Shown here: positions 8,244 through 17,117 of the stretch, piece after piece
Layout of the letters: every line of letters starts with the position of its first letter
Position numbering within the stretch: position 1 is the first letter of the stretch
Assembly (NCBI RefSeq): GCF_003670275.1
Contig: NZ_QXJF01000002.1
Span: 62,001-126,000 of the forward strand
Direction of reading: 5' to 3'
Length of the DNA: 64,000 bases
Origin: Helicobacter labetoulli
GTDB taxonomy: Bacteria > Campylobacterota > Campylobacteria > Campylobacterales > Helicobacteraceae
Made by a program: the position numbers and the translations under genes
Notes under the pieces: generated by a model
Databases searched by the model: none
What the model was told of the DNA's origin: nothing
What the model saw: the letters and a program-made list of their open reading frames with translations, nothing else

Positions 8244-10544
8244 TTACTTTCTTCCATCTTCTAGCACTTTTAAGTTACCATTAGATTCTATTTCACACAC
8301 AACATAGGGGAGTCCTTGCTTGTTTAGCTCTTGCATAAATGGGTCGGGGTCATTTTGCTCCATATTCCACACTCCTGCTCCCTGCGTTGCATTTGAGCGA
8401 TAAATCGCGGATTCTGCGTTGGAGGCTTGGTCATTACCGCTAAGGTAACTCTCTTCGCCCCTAGTTTGAAAACCACGATTTACTAAAGAAACTTCGGCTT
8501 TGCCTCGTTTTCTCATCTCAACTGCTGCCGCAAGATTTTCCTTACTATCATTAGAGTCTCCATTTTGCTCCACAAGATTTATAGCATTATCAATCCCCTG
8601 ATACTCCCCACCTTTTGGCATATCGGCGTTTAGCTTTAGTCGCTCTGTATTGTAGGATTCTATGCTAGATATTTCGCTGCTATGGCAAGGGGTAGAATCC
8701 ACTTTTTGAGTCAATTTTTGAGAGTCTTGGCATTCTAAGGATTGAGATGAGAAAACCAGCGAAGCGGTGCAAGGCGAAGCCGCAGCAGGTTTCTTTAGTA
8801 AATTAGGGTTGTGCGAGTCTTGCCAATGAGACGCACTAAGCGTGCGTTGCAGTGAGCAAGGCGAAGCACTCCCTGATTTATCGCCCAATACTGAATACCC
8901 CTTTGGTGTGCCCATACCCCAGATTCCATCTACAATAAGCTTTGCTCCAATCATTGCCGGCACACCTGTAGTATAGCTCACGCCTTGTGCATTGACTTCC
9001 TTATAGCAAGCTTCGTGATCGCAAATATTATAGATATAAATCGTGCGTTCTTTCCCATCTTTCACGCCTTTCATATAGCAGCCAATGTGCGTTTGCCCCT
9101 TTGTGCGAGAAGCCAAACTTGCGGGATCTGGCAAAAGCGTCTTTAGCACTTCAATAGGCACGATTTTGCCGCCTTTGTGAGAGACTTCATCAATGCGTAA
9201 GAAGCCGATGTTTTCTAAGACTTTCATATGTGTGAGATAGCTCTCGCCAAAGGTCATAAAAAAGCGGATTTTCTTTAGTCCCTTAATGTTGCGGATAAGT
9301 GATTCTAACTCTTCGTGGTAAAGCAAATAGCTATTTTTCACGCCAACTTCTGGGTAGTCCCACTCTTTCATAAGTGCAAGAGGGGCGATGTCTCGCCACT
9401 GCCCTCCTGCGTATAGCGTTGTCTTTGAGCGATAAATCGCGGATTCTACGCTAGGGTCTTGGTCATTACCGCTAAGGTAACTCCCTTCGCCTCCGCCTTG
9501 AAAGCCGTGATTTACTAAAGAAACTTCGGCTTTGCCTCGTTTTCTCATCTCAAATACTTCCGCTTCTATGTTTGCATTCTCATCAAAAATCTTAGAATTT
9601 TCCCTTTTTTGCTGCTCTCTTTGTGCTTCTTTTGCCTCCACTTCAGCCCTCCAATGCTGCTCCTCTCCCTCAAACTTGCGATAAATGGTGTCTTGCTTTA
9701 GGTCAGGGTTTAAGGCTAGGTCAGCTTGTGAAACAAGGCTATTAGATTTTTCGCTATGCTCAAAATGACAATGACTAGAATCCACTTTTTGAGCTTCCAT
9801 ATTGCTAGAATCTTGACATTCTAAGATTGTGCTGCTAGTTTGGGGGTTGTCAAGAAAATCGCGATTGGGCTTACTAGAGGTAAGTGATTGAGCGATTTTC
9901 GCAGACTCCGCCGAAATAGCAGTGCAAGCTGAATACCCCTCTCTAACCCAATATCGTGCCTTAGAGCTAACCTCTCGCAAGTTAATCTCTGGATTAAAGT
10001 TTGTCGCAAACGCATAGCCGTGATCCCCTGCGTTACAATCCAAAATATCAATGCTATGTATCTCATCAAAATAATGCTTTTGTGCGTAAGCACAAAAGAC
10101 ATTTGTAACACCCGGATCAAACCCACTACCAAGCAACGCAAAAATCCCTGCTTGTTTGTAACGCGTATCATACGCCCACTGCTCTTTATACTCAAAATGC
10201 GCAGAATCTGGATGCTCATAATTTGCCGTGTCTAAATAATGCGTTTTTGTTCTAAGACAGGCTTCCATAATTGCTAAATCTTGATAAGGCAGGGCGACAT
10301 TTACCACAAGCTTTGGGCGATATTTTTCAATCAAAGCTACTACAGATTCCACGCTATCAGCATCTACAGAATCTATCTCAATCTCACCTAAGCCTTTTTG
10401 GCGGATAGAATCTGCTATTGCCTTGCATTTATCTATCGTGCGAGAAGCTAAAATAATGCGTGAAAAGCTCCCACGATTGCTCGCCATTTTATGCGCCACT
10501 ACGCCTCCAACTCCACCTGCACCAATTTGTAAAACACAAGCCAT
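8244..10544 (-). CDS. Carboxynorspermidine/saccharopine dehydrogenase family protein with two large in-frame insertions
   Basis: An NAD(P)-binding GAGGVGGVVAHK motif lies at residues ~7-18. The rest (NYEHPDSAHFEYKEQW, GSGFDPGVTNVFCAYA, and NICDHEACYKEV to PAMIGAKLIVDGIWGMG) is that of carboxynorspermidine synthase, which condenses aspartate semialdehyde with a diamine in the Campylobacterota spermidine pathway. The protein has 766 residues against ~400-415 normally. The excess is two segments, ~178 residues (9408-9942) after YWVREGY and ~174 residues (8373-8893) after MGTPKGY. Removing both leaves ~414 residues of continuous homology. ATG at 10544 is preferred over the TTG one codon upstream because AAAGGAG lies 6 bases before the ATG. 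The inserts are probably surface loops or disordered; whether the enzyme works is unknown. Confidence 0.85.
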   Translation of the reverse strand: MACVLQIGAGGVGGVVAHKMASNRGSFSRIILASRTIDKCKAIADSIRQKGLGEIEIDSVDADSVESVVALIEKYRPKLVVNVALPYQDLAIMEACLRTKTHYLDTANYEHPDSAHFEYKEQWAYDTRYKQAGIFALLGSGFDPGVTNVFCAYAQKHYFDEIHSIDILDCNAGDHGYAFATNFNPEINLREVSSKARYWVREGYSACTAISAESAKIAQSLTSSKPNRDFLDNPQTSSTILECQDSSNMEAQKVDSSHCHFEHSEKSNSLVSQADLALNPDLKQDTIYRKFEGEEQHWRAEVEAKEAQREQQKRENSKIFDENANIEAEVFEMRKRGKAEVSLVNHGFQGGGEGSYLSGNDQDPSVESAIYRSKTTLYAGGQWRDIAPLALMKEWDYPEVGVKNSYLLYHEELESLIRNIKGLKKIRFFMTFGESYLTHMKVLENIGFLRIDEVSHKGGKIVPIEVLKTLLPDPASLASRTKGQTHIGCYMKGVKDGKERTIYIYNICDHEACYKEVNAQGVSYTTGVPAMIGAKLIVDGIWGMGTPKGYSVLGDKSGSASPCSLQRTLSASHWQDSHNPNLLKKPAAASPCTASLVFSSQSLECQDSQKLTQKVDSTPCHSSEISSIESYNTERLKLNADMPKGGEYQGIDNAINLVEQNGDSNDSKENLAAAVEMRKRGKAEVSLVNRGFQTRGEESYLSGNDQASNAESAIYRSNATQGAGVWNMEQNDPDPFMQELNKQGLPYVVCEIESNGNLKVLEDGRK
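8373..8893. mobile_element. ~520-bp frame-preserving insert 2 in the dehydrogenase gene, with long imperfect inverted ends
   Basis: The boundaries come from the interruption of dehydrogenase homology (between MGTPKGY and VWNMEQNDPDPF). The low end begins near 8395 with GAGCGATAAATCGCGGATTC and contains ATTTACTAAAGAAAC and GTTTTCTCATCTCA (to about 8527). The high end (8721-8893) carries the same sequences in reverse order and orientation, finishing GATTTATCGCCCAATACTGA. The middle (8528-8720) is not shared with mod, but part (TAGAATCCACTTTTTGAG near 8691) recurs in insert 1. It encodes no transposase and is open in the host frame throughout. It is best described as a MITE-like or palindromic, ORF-compatible element; origin and mobility are inference. 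Confidence 0.7.
9408..9942. mobile_element. ~535-bp frame-preserving insert 1 in the dehydrogenase gene
   Basis: It interrupts the protein between YWVREGY and WRDIAPLALMKEWD. The low end (9427-9560) is a close copy of 8395-8527: both start GAGCGATAAATCGCGGATTC and both contain GGTCATTACCGCTAAGGTAA and CTTCGGCTTTGCCTCG. The high end (9806-9942) is a more diverged copy of the other arm, sharing CATTCTAAG, GCTTACTAG..GTAAGTG and the terminal GAATACCCC. Overall order matches insert 2. The encoded middle part (HCHFEHSEKSNS, then a charged helix KEAQREQQKRENSK) is unique here. No stop occurs in the host frame over the whole stretch. Confidence 0.7.
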
Positions 10545-10671
10545 CAAAGTCTCCTTTAGTATATAATATTATCATACGCTTTGCTTAATTATACACAATT
10601 TCATTCAATTAAGACTACAAAACCCCATAGCATTAAGATTCAAGCTCTATATAAGTTTGCAATGTTTATGC

Positions 10672-10677
10672 TATGAT
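10672..10677 (+). promoter_or_regulatory. Extended -10 element, probable lpxD promoter
   Basis: TATGAT preceded by TGC (TGCTATGAT) lies 30 bases before the lpxD ATG in the 163-base spacer shared with the divergent dehydrogenase gene. Campylobacterota sigma-70 promoters rely on an extended -10 with weak -35, which fits. On the other strand a TATAAT-like run (about 10560-10575) precedes the dehydrogenase. Confidence 0.45.
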
Positions 10678-10707
10678 TGCACCTTTATTCCACTCTAAAG
10701 GATAGCA

Positions 10708-11685
10708 ATGCTTCTCTCTCAAGCCATCAATAGAGCTTTCAAAGGCTATCTTACCTTACAAAATAGCATACAAAATGACTTTGAGCTAAGTGGTATTGCA
10801 CCATTAGAATCTGCCACTTCCACGCAAATAAGCTACATAGACCAAGATAAATATATATCCTCTCTTGCAGATTCCAAAGCCGGAGCGGTGCTTATTAGAG
10901 AATCTTTGCAGGATAAAGTGCCTAAGGGTATTCAACCCCTTGTCGTGGCAAATCCACATCTTGCTTTTGCCTTGCTCTCCGCCCTTTTTATACAAAACGA
11001 TTTTTCACAATCTAGCTTTGCAGAGATTGCTTCAACCGCATTTGTCTCTCCGTGTGCAAGTCTTGGCGATAATGTCCGCATTGGCGAAGATTCTAAAATT
11101 ATGCCCGGTGTGGTCATAGGCGATAATGTCCGCATTGGTAAAAACTGCAAAATCTACCCAAATGTTGTGATTTATGGCAATACACATATTGGCAATAATG
11201 TCAATATTCACGCTGGAAGCGTTATAGGCTGCGATGGCTTTGGCTATGCACATACCGATAAGGGGGAGCATATTAAGATTGAGCATAGCGGTAGAGTGGT
11301 GATTGAAGATGATGTGGAAATTGGTGCAAATAATACCATTGATAGAGCGGTGTTTGGGGAGACGATTATCAAAAAAGGAGCAAAGATTGATAATCTCGTG
11401 CAGATTGGGCATAACTGCGTTATTGGCGAACATAGCATTCTTGTTTCACAAGTGGGCTTGGCTGGTTCTACCACAACCGGACGCAATGTTATTTTTGGCG
11501 GACAAGCCGGAACGGGCGGACATATTCATATCGGCGATTTTGTGCAAGTGGCTGGAAGAGGAGCAGTTGGTAAAAATCTCCCGCCCCATACCAAATGGGG
11601 CGGACATCCGCTTATGGAGCTTGATGAGTGGATGAAATTTTATGTTTCTTTACGCAGAATGTTAAAAAAATCCACGCCACGCTAA
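10708..11685 (+). CDS. lpxD: UDP-3-O-(3-hydroxyacyl)glucosamine N-acyltransferase
   Basis: 325 residues, the normal LpxD size. An N-terminal uridine-binding part (1-~105) is followed by left-handed beta-helix hexapeptide repeats (IGEDSK, IGDNVRIGKNCKIYPNVVIYGNTHIG, to about 265) and a C-terminal helix (ELDEWMKFYVSLRRMLKK). QIGHN at 232-236 places the catalytic histidine near residue 235. The enzyme adds the second N-linked acyl chain to UDP-acylglucosamine in lipid A synthesis, in the cytoplasm. It stands alone here, divergent from the dehydrogenase, although lpxC (23.2 kb) and lpxK (31 kb) are also in the window. Confidence 0.96.
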   Translation: MLLSQAINRAFKGYLTLQNSIQNDFELSGIAPLESATSTQISYIDQDKYISSLADSKAGAVLIRESLQDKVPKGIQPLVVANPHLAFALLSALFIQNDFSQSSFAEIASTAFVSPCASLGDNVRIGEDSKIMPGVVIGDNVRIGKNCKIYPNVVIYGNTHIGNNVNIHAGSVIGCDGFGYAHTDKGEHIKIEHSGRVVIEDDVEIGANNTIDRAVFGETIIKKGAKIDNLVQIGHNCVIGEHSILVSQVGLAGSTTTGRNVIFGGQAGTGGHIHIGDFVQVAGRGAVGKNLPPHTKWGGHPLMELDEWMKFYVSLRRMLKKSTPR

Positions 11686-11733
11686 ATTTTGCACAATCTT
11701 TTGAAAAAATTAGAAAAGTAGCAAGATTTCTAG

Positions 11734-11739
11734 TATAGA
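11734..11739 (+). promoter_or_regulatory. Probable -10 of the permease gene
   Basis: TAGTATAGAATA upstream of a strong Shine-Dalgarno (AAAGGAG, 11759-11765) and ATG 11771. The -10 is ~32 bases before the start codon. Assigned by eye only. Confidence 0.4.
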
Positions 11740-11770
11740 ATAAACCAAAACTCACTATTAAAGGAGCGTT

Positions 11771-13093
11771 ATGCAAAAATGGAATTCTTTTGATACTCGC
11801 TGGATGCTATCACTTTTTGGCACAGCAGTGGGAGCTGGTATCTTGTATCTACCTATCAAAGCTGGTGGCGGAGGCTTTTGGCCTGTTGTGGTGATGTGCT
11901 TTGTCATCTTTCCTATGGTGTATTTAAGCCACAGGGCATTAAGTCGCTTTGTCTGCCAAGCTAGTGGCAATGATAGGGACATCACGCACGCCGCAGAAGA
12001 ATACTTTGGGCGTGGAGTGAGTGTATTTATCTCTATTCTTTACTTCTTTGCGATTTTCCCTATTTGCTTGGCTTACTGCGTGGGGATTACAAACACATTT
12101 GAGAGTTTTATTTATAATCAACTTTTGCCCCTGCTAGATTCTAATGGCTCTCTAGCTGGATTTATTAGCTCTATCTATACTCTTGAGACAAATGAAAATG
12201 GCACACAAGTAGCACATTTGCTGCCATTATGGCGTGCGATTTTGGTATTTTTGGGTGTGAGTAGCTTTATGCTTATTATGCTTTTTAGCGAAGAGTTTAT
12301 CACCAAAGTATGTGAATGGCTCGTGTATCCGCTATGTGCGATACTCTTTATCTTTTCACTCTATCTTATCCCGCATTGGAATCTAGGTAGCCTAAGTGAA
12401 GTGCCAAATGTTAAAGAGTTTTTGACAATCGTGTGGCTCACACTGCCTGTGCTTGTCTTTAGCTTTAATCACTCTCCAGCGATTTCTACCTTTTCTTTAA
12501 GTGTGAAGCGTGAGTATGGGGAGTACTCCGTGGCAAAGGCAAATCAAATCCTCTTCCGCACCGCAACAATGCTACTAATCTTTGTGATGTTTTTTGTCTT
12601 TTCTTGTGTGCTATGTCTAAGCCCAGCGGAGCTTGCTGAAGCTAGAGCGCAAAATATCCCTGTGTTATCCTACTTTGCTAACAAGCTTGATAATCCTTTC
12701 ATCTCTTATGGCGGTCCTTTGATAGCATTTTTGGCTATTTCTAGCTCATTTTTTGGGCATTATTTTGGGGCTAGAGAAGGGGCGTATGGTATCGTGCGTA
12801 AATGCTGTAAAATAGCCGGCAATGAGAGTCCAAATCTTAAAGCCATCGCTATTGCAAGCACAAGTGTAATGTATGTGGTAATGCTCCTTGTAGCTTATAT
12901 CAACCCAAGTGTGCTAGGCTTTATTGAAGACTTAGGTGGTCCAATCATCGCTGCAATCCTTTTCCTTATGCCAATCATCGCTATTTATAGTGTCTCAAAG
13001 ATGAGGCAGTTCAAAAACCCAGCCCTAGATGCCTTTGTGTTTATCACAGGGCTTTTGACGATATTCACCGTGGCATACAAACTCATCGCTTAA
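11771..13093 (+). CDS. sdaC: HAAAP-family amino acid permease (SdaC/serine-threonine type)
   Basis: 440 residues with about eleven hydrophobic segments. The N-terminus SFDTRWMLSLFGTAVGAGILYLP is the signature first helix of the hydroxy/aromatic amino acid permease family, and FNHSPAISTFS and GHYFGAREG are typical of the SdaC/TdcC branch. These are inner-membrane proton- or sodium-coupled serine/threonine importers. Serine is a major carbon source for this group, so import for deamination is a reasonable role. The substrate is not provable from sequence. It is monocistronic: its own -10 and SD lie upstream, and a strong hairpin follows at 13101. Confidence 0.85.
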   Translation: MQKWNSFDTRWMLSLFGTAVGAGILYLPIKAGGGGFWPVVVMCFVIFPMVYLSHRALSRFVCQASGNDRDITHAAEEYFGRGVSVFISILYFFAIFPICLAYCVGITNTFESFIYNQLLPLLDSNGSLAGFISSIYTLETNENGTQVAHLLPLWRAILVFLGVSSFMLIMLFSEEFITKVCEWLVYPLCAILFIFSLYLIPHWNLGSLSEVPNVKEFLTIVWLTLPVLVFSFNHSPAISTFSLSVKREYGEYSVAKANQILFRTATMLLIFVMFFVFSCVLCLSPAELAEARAQNIPVLSYFANKLDNPFISYGGPLIAFLAISSSFFGHYFGAREGAYGIVRKCCKIAGNESPNLKAIAIASTSVMYVVMLLVAYINPSVLGFIEDLGGPIIAAILFLMPIIAIYSVSKMRQFKNPALDAFVFITGLLTIFTVAYKLIA

Positions 13094-13100
13094 TGCTTGT

Positions 13101-13137
13101 CTCTAGATTCTATGATTGTAGAATCTAGAGAGTTTTT
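13101..13137 (+). terminator. Intrinsic terminator after the permease, built from an AGATTCT/AGAATCT pair
   Basis: A perfect 12-bp stem (CTCTAGATTCTA at 13101-13112, TAGAATCTAGAG at 13119-13130), loop TGATTG, followed by AGTTTTT. It sits 8 bases after the stop codon. The stem is made of the over-abundant 7-mer of this window in inverted orientation. Confidence 0.85.
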
Positions 13138-13387
13138 ACACAACAATTGCTATCAAACAATATTTGGAAGCATTGAGATTTGTTTTATACGCTAAGAAAG
13201 TATATCTTGGCACGATTAAGATGTCCAAAGTATTAGACTGCCAAGATTCTAAGCTGTCAGCTAAATTGCAAAATAAATGCTATTTGCCTAACAAAAATAC
13301 CTAAATCACAGCAAATAATTCACAGGCTTTAGATTCTATTTTTGCGAGATATGAGAATCTCGCATAAGGGGTTTTTAAAAGAGCAGT
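13138..13387. other. Gene-free spacer between convergent genes
   Basis: No ORF or RNA gene was recognised. It contains a scrap resembling the repeat ends (TGCCAAGATTCTAAG near 13240) and a hairpin at 13343-13364 (TGCGAGAT / ATCTCGCA, loop ATGAGA) followed after 7 bases by TTTTT on the plus strand. That hairpin may be a second stop for rightward transcription. Confidence 0.5.
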
Positions 13388-14503
13388 TTAGGATTTTGCG
13401 TCTTCTACAATGTTAATAATCGTATTTGCTACGCGTCTAGCGGTTTTATCTAAAAACTCAACAGGTGAGGTAAAGCCCACGCAAGAGCAGTTAATCTCGC
13501 CTAGCACATATTTATCCTTACCATTTTCATCAGTATCAAGGATAAAATCCGCCGTCCAAATCAAAGGTAAGTCATAGTTGCCAAGCTTAGTCTTAATCTC
13601 TGGCAAGTTGGAAAGGAAGTAGCCTACAAGCTCACTCCATTGCTCTGGCTTGTCATAGCGGTATTTTGCCCCACTAAAGAGTGTCGCAGAAAATGCATCT
13701 GCCCCTTCAGCAGGTTTTTTATGCACAACATAAATAGGGTCTTTATACAGCATTAGGATTCTAATCTCACCCTCTTTAATACGCGGTAAGAAAGTCATAT
13801 CCACAAGCATACCATTATCACCTGTTAAATACTTTTCACAAAAGTTCATAAAATCGCCTAGCTTATGCTCTTCTACGTGGTTATCCACTGCTTCTGTGCA
13901 TCGCACGATGGTATCAAGCGGGATAGAAGAAACTTTGCCATATTGGCTTTGATCTTTTAACTGCACACGCCAGATTCCTTCCCCTGTGCTACCGCGATTT
14001 TGCTTTAATACCCGCTCGCCTTTTGCTAGTGTTTTTGGGAAGTTTGCCTTAAAGTCGTGCTCTTCTCCTGCTACCCAATTCACACCAATGCGTTTTGCTT
14101 CAGCTGGGTCATAATATGCCAAAGTATCTGTTGGCACAAGCTCTGTGTTGCGAAGTTTTGTCAGTGCGTCTTTTGCCCCATATCCTATCATCGCATCAGG
14201 GTGAGGCATACCAATCACGCCGCTATCACAAAGCTTACGCAACACATCAAAGTAAAGCTTCTCTTCTTTCAAATTACCCGGATTCACACGCGATACATAC
14301 GCATCAGCTACACCCTTGACATATTCAAAAATCTCATTTGTTTTTGCAGAATCTCTTAGAATCTCATCTGTGAAAAACACAACTTCTGCGTTCCAACCAA
14401 GCTTTTTGAGATAGTCCATCATCGGCACAGTATCTTTTCTGTGTCCATCTCTGCCCTTATCACTGCCGCCTACTGCTTCAAAAAAAACGATATGTTTTTT
14501 CAT
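13388..14503 (-). CDS. Cj0069-family protein (ATP-grasp-like), function unknown
   Basis: About 371 residues. It resembles the uncharacterised Cj0069 family of Campylobacter: MKKHIVFFEAVGGSDKGRDG at the start, then FKANFPKTLAKGERVLKQNRGSTGEGIW and LGEINCSCVGFTSPVEFLD. The lysine in VLKQNRGSTGEGIW and the acidic pair near FILDTDENGKDKYVLGEIN suggest an ATP-grasp nucleotide-binding fold, so a ligase or kinase activity is possible. The substrate is unknown. ATG at 14503 is chosen over the GTG just upstream because GGAGG is 6 bases before the ATG but only 3 before the GTG. It is cytoplasmic, with no signal peptide or membrane segments, and transcribed alone. Confidence 0.7.
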   Translation of the reverse strand: MKKHIVFFEAVGGSDKGRDGHRKDTVPMMDYLKKLGWNAEVVFFTDEILRDSAKTNEIFEYVKGVADAYVSRVNPGNLKEEKLYFDVLRKLCDSGVIGMPHPDAMIGYGAKDALTKLRNTELVPTDTLAYYDPAEAKRIGVNWVAGEEHDFKANFPKTLAKGERVLKQNRGSTGEGIWRVQLKDQSQYGKVSSIPLDTIVRCTEAVDNHVEEHKLGDFMNFCEKYLTGDNGMLVDMTFLPRIKEGEIRILMLYKDPIYVVHKKPAEGADAFSATLFSGAKYRYDKPEQWSELVGYFLSNLPEIKTKLGNYDLPLIWTADFILDTDENGKDKYVLGEINCSCVGFTSPVEFLDKTARRVANTIINIVEDAKS

Positions 14504-14613
14504 CACACGCCTCCATTATCAAGATTTAAGACAACCTTATCTTACGCTAAAAAATTGCAAGATAAGCTAAAATAACACAAAAATGCAAGGCTTTTTTACT
14601 TTCATTTCAGTTT

Positions 14614-17112
14614 CTACCCATTTTTACCATCTTTAAAAGCTTTAAAATTTCTTAATCTTAGTGAGTTCAGCACGACAATAATGGAGCTAAGACTCATTGA
14701 GAGTGCAGCAAAGAGTGGTATGACTAGCCCAAACAGAGCCAAAGGCACACTCAAAGCATTATAACCTATGCTTAGGGCAATATTTTGCTTGATAGTTTTG
14801 TATGTATTTTGTGCGATTACAAGGGCGTTGTGTAGAGTGCTAAGCTTATCATCAAGAATAACAATATCGCTACTCAAAATAGCAATATCACTACCCGCTC
14901 CCATAGAAATAGCAATATCACTTTTGTTTAGAGCCGGAGCGTCATTAATGCCATCGCCTATCATCACAAGCACAGAATCTTTATGCTCTTGTTTGTAAGA
15001 CATAATCCATTGGGCTTTTTGCAAGGGCGAGAAAGAATGCTCTGTTTGCTGTATGCCAAGCTGATTGCTTATAAGATTCACACTCTCTTGCCTATCTCCA
15101 CTAAGAAGTGCGGTTTTAATGCCATTTTGATGCAGGGCATCTAGAAGCGTTTTGGCATAGGGCTTTGGCTCATCATAAAGCTCAAAAACTTCGCATAATT
15201 TTTTTTCTCCATTGTCTATTATCCCATAGGCAAAAAGCATACCTTGAGAGATGTTTAAAGGTGGAATAACAAAGCCTTGTTTTTCTAAAAAGGCAAGATT
15301 TCCGCCAACGAGTTTTATGCTTTTCCCACTCTGTGATAAGCTACGAGCAGCAATGCCTTGTGCGTCAAACTGCTGAAAGTTTTCAAGCTCCCACGCAGTC
15401 TTTTGTAAATCTGCTTCATTTGTAGAATCTACCAAAAACTCCGCAATGCCTTGTGCCACAGGGTGTTTGCTTAAATGCACAAACTCACGCAAAAGCAACT
15501 TGTCATAATCCCCTTGTATGTGGCAGTGCTGCACTTTTGGCTTGCCGATAGTGAGTGTGCCTGTCTTATCAAAAACGACCATATCCGCTTTTGCTAGGCT
15601 TTCAAGGAATTTGGCTTGTTTAAATAGCACATTATGCTTATAAGCCTCGCCAATTCCAACGACTGACGCTATGGGGGTAGCGAGAGCTAACGCACAAGGA
15701 CAAGCAATGATAATCACAGATATGGCTATCATCAGCGATTTTTCCGCTCCAACATCGGCTAGAAAATACCAAAATACAAAGCATAGGGCTGCTAGGCTTA
15801 AAATCACGCGTGAAAAATATTGTGAAAGGGCATTAGCAAGATTTTGAATCTGCGGACGATGAGAGAGAGAAGAGCTTACAAGCTCAATAATATGACTCAT
15901 AAGGCTTTGTGAAAATGCCTTTGTAGCGGTGTAAAAGATTTGATGATGAAGGTTAATATAGCCAGAAAGCACCGCCTCACCCTTTTTAGATTCTAAAGGC
16001 AGGGATTCCCCGCTAATTGCCTTGGTATCAAACAGGGCATATTCACTCTCTAAGATTCCATCAATGGCGATTTTATCCCCCGCTCTCACTAGAATCTTAT
16101 CTCCCACTTTTACACTCTCAAGGCTTCTTTGCTCGTATGTTTCGCCATTGCTTACTTCTACACTTGTAGGCAAAAGATTCTGCAGACTATCAAGGCTATC
16201 GCCGGCATTTTTCCTTGCGCGCACTTCTAGGAATTTCCCCACTAGCACAAAGGTAATAATCATACTCACAGATTCAAAGTAAGTCTCGCCACTGCGTGTA
16301 ATAGCCGCATATATGGAGTAGAGATAAGTTAAGCTTGAGCCTACACTTACAAGCAAGTCCATTCCAATAAAGCCATTTTTCAGCCCATAGTAGCTTGAGC
16401 GGTAAAATATCCAGCCAGAATAAAAGAGTGTAGGCGTGCAAAGCACAAATGAAGCGAGATTCAAAATATCCTTTGCATCTGCTTGTATGCCTAGAAAGTA
16501 TCCGCTATATTGTGCGATAGCCACCCACATAATATTCATCGTGCAAAAAAGGGCAACAATCACGCGGATATAATAGTCTTTCATCTGTGCCTTATCCGCA
16601 CTCTCTTGGATTCTACTATCATAGACATACGCATCATAGCCAATGGAACGGATAAGGCAGATAATCTTGCTTAAAGGCAAAATCGCATTATCCCAAGTGA
16701 TAGTGGCTTTATTATTTGTGTAGTTTATAGCCACATCATATATGCCTTGTGTTTGACTTAGAATCTTTTCATTCAGCCAAATACACGCCGCACAATGAAT
16801 CCCGCTTAGAATCAAATGCACCTGATGGAGTTGTTTATTATCTTTGGTGATGGTGTGAATGTATTTGTCATAAAAGCCTTGCGTGTCAAAATGCGCGCTA
16901 TCGCTTTGCTGTGTGAGGTTGGGCGGTGTGATGGTGGTATTTAGCTTGTCATAAAAGCTTGTGAGATTGCAAGATTGCAGTAAGTAATACACGCTCTCAC
17001 AGCCACTACAACAAAAATATAGCTCCTGCCCATCATCGTTTATGCGTTTAAAGAGCTGATTTTTCTCATAGGGTAGCTGACAATGGCTACAACATTGCGT
17101 AGAATCTCCCAC
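14614..17112 (-). CDS. ccoI: CcoI/FixI-type copper-translocating P1B ATPase
   Basis: 832 residues, GTG start. An N-terminal cysteine-rich module (CSHCQLPY; FCCSGCESVYYLL, residues ~8-45) is followed by a heavy-metal domain with GIHCAACIW (~109). Then come transmembrane pairs, the CPC ion motif (IIACPCALALATP, ~465), the phosphorylation site DKTGTLTIG (~515) and the hinge GDGINDAPALNKSD (~728). The extra N-terminal cysteine module and large size are features of FixI/CcoI, which supplies copper to cbb3 cytochrome oxidase, rather than plain CopA. The oxidase genes are not in this window, so the oxidase-assembly role is inferred from family. It lies 5 bases upstream of mqnE's stop, i.e. directly downstream of mqnE in transcription. 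Confidence 0.85.
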   Translation of the reverse strand: MGDSTQCCSHCQLPYEKNQLFKRINDDGQELYFCCSGCESVYYLLQSCNLTSFYDKLNTTITPPNLTQQSDSAHFDTQGFYDKYIHTITKDNKQLHQVHLILSGIHCAACIWLNEKILSQTQGIYDVAINYTNNKATITWDNAILPLSKIICLIRSIGYDAYVYDSRIQESADKAQMKDYYIRVIVALFCTMNIMWVAIAQYSGYFLGIQADAKDILNLASFVLCTPTLFYSGWIFYRSSYYGLKNGFIGMDLLVSVGSSLTYLYSIYAAITRSGETYFESVSMIITFVLVGKFLEVRARKNAGDSLDSLQNLLPTSVEVSNGETYEQRSLESVKVGDKILVRAGDKIAIDGILESEYALFDTKAISGESLPLESKKGEAVLSGYINLHHQIFYTATKAFSQSLMSHIIELVSSSLSHRPQIQNLANALSQYFSRVILSLAALCFVFWYFLADVGAEKSLMIAISVIIIACPCALALATPIASVVGIGEAYKHNVLFKQAKFLESLAKADMVVFDKTGTLTIGKPKVQHCHIQGDYDKLLLREFVHLSKHPVAQGIAEFLVDSTNEADLQKTAWELENFQQFDAQGIAARSLSQSGKSIKLVGGNLAFLEKQGFVIPPLNISQGMLFAYGIIDNGEKKLCEVFELYDEPKPYAKTLLDALHQNGIKTALLSGDRQESVNLISNQLGIQQTEHSFSPLQKAQWIMSYKQEHKDSVLVMIGDGINDAPALNKSDIAISMGAGSDIAILSSDIVILDDKLSTLHNALVIAQNTYKTIKQNIALSIGYNALSVPLALFGLVIPLFAALSMSLSSIIVVLNSLRLRNFKAFKDGKNG

Positions 17113-17117
17113 AGCCC

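Noticed and set aside
8373-9942. Ordinary insertion sequence or transposon
   Set aside because: No transposase or recombinase is encoded, the host frame is unbroken, and no target duplications were seen.
13138-13387. Possible tRNA or small RNA gene in the spacer
   Set aside because: No cloverleaf or CCA-like end could be drawn; only a hairpin and a repeat scrap are visible.
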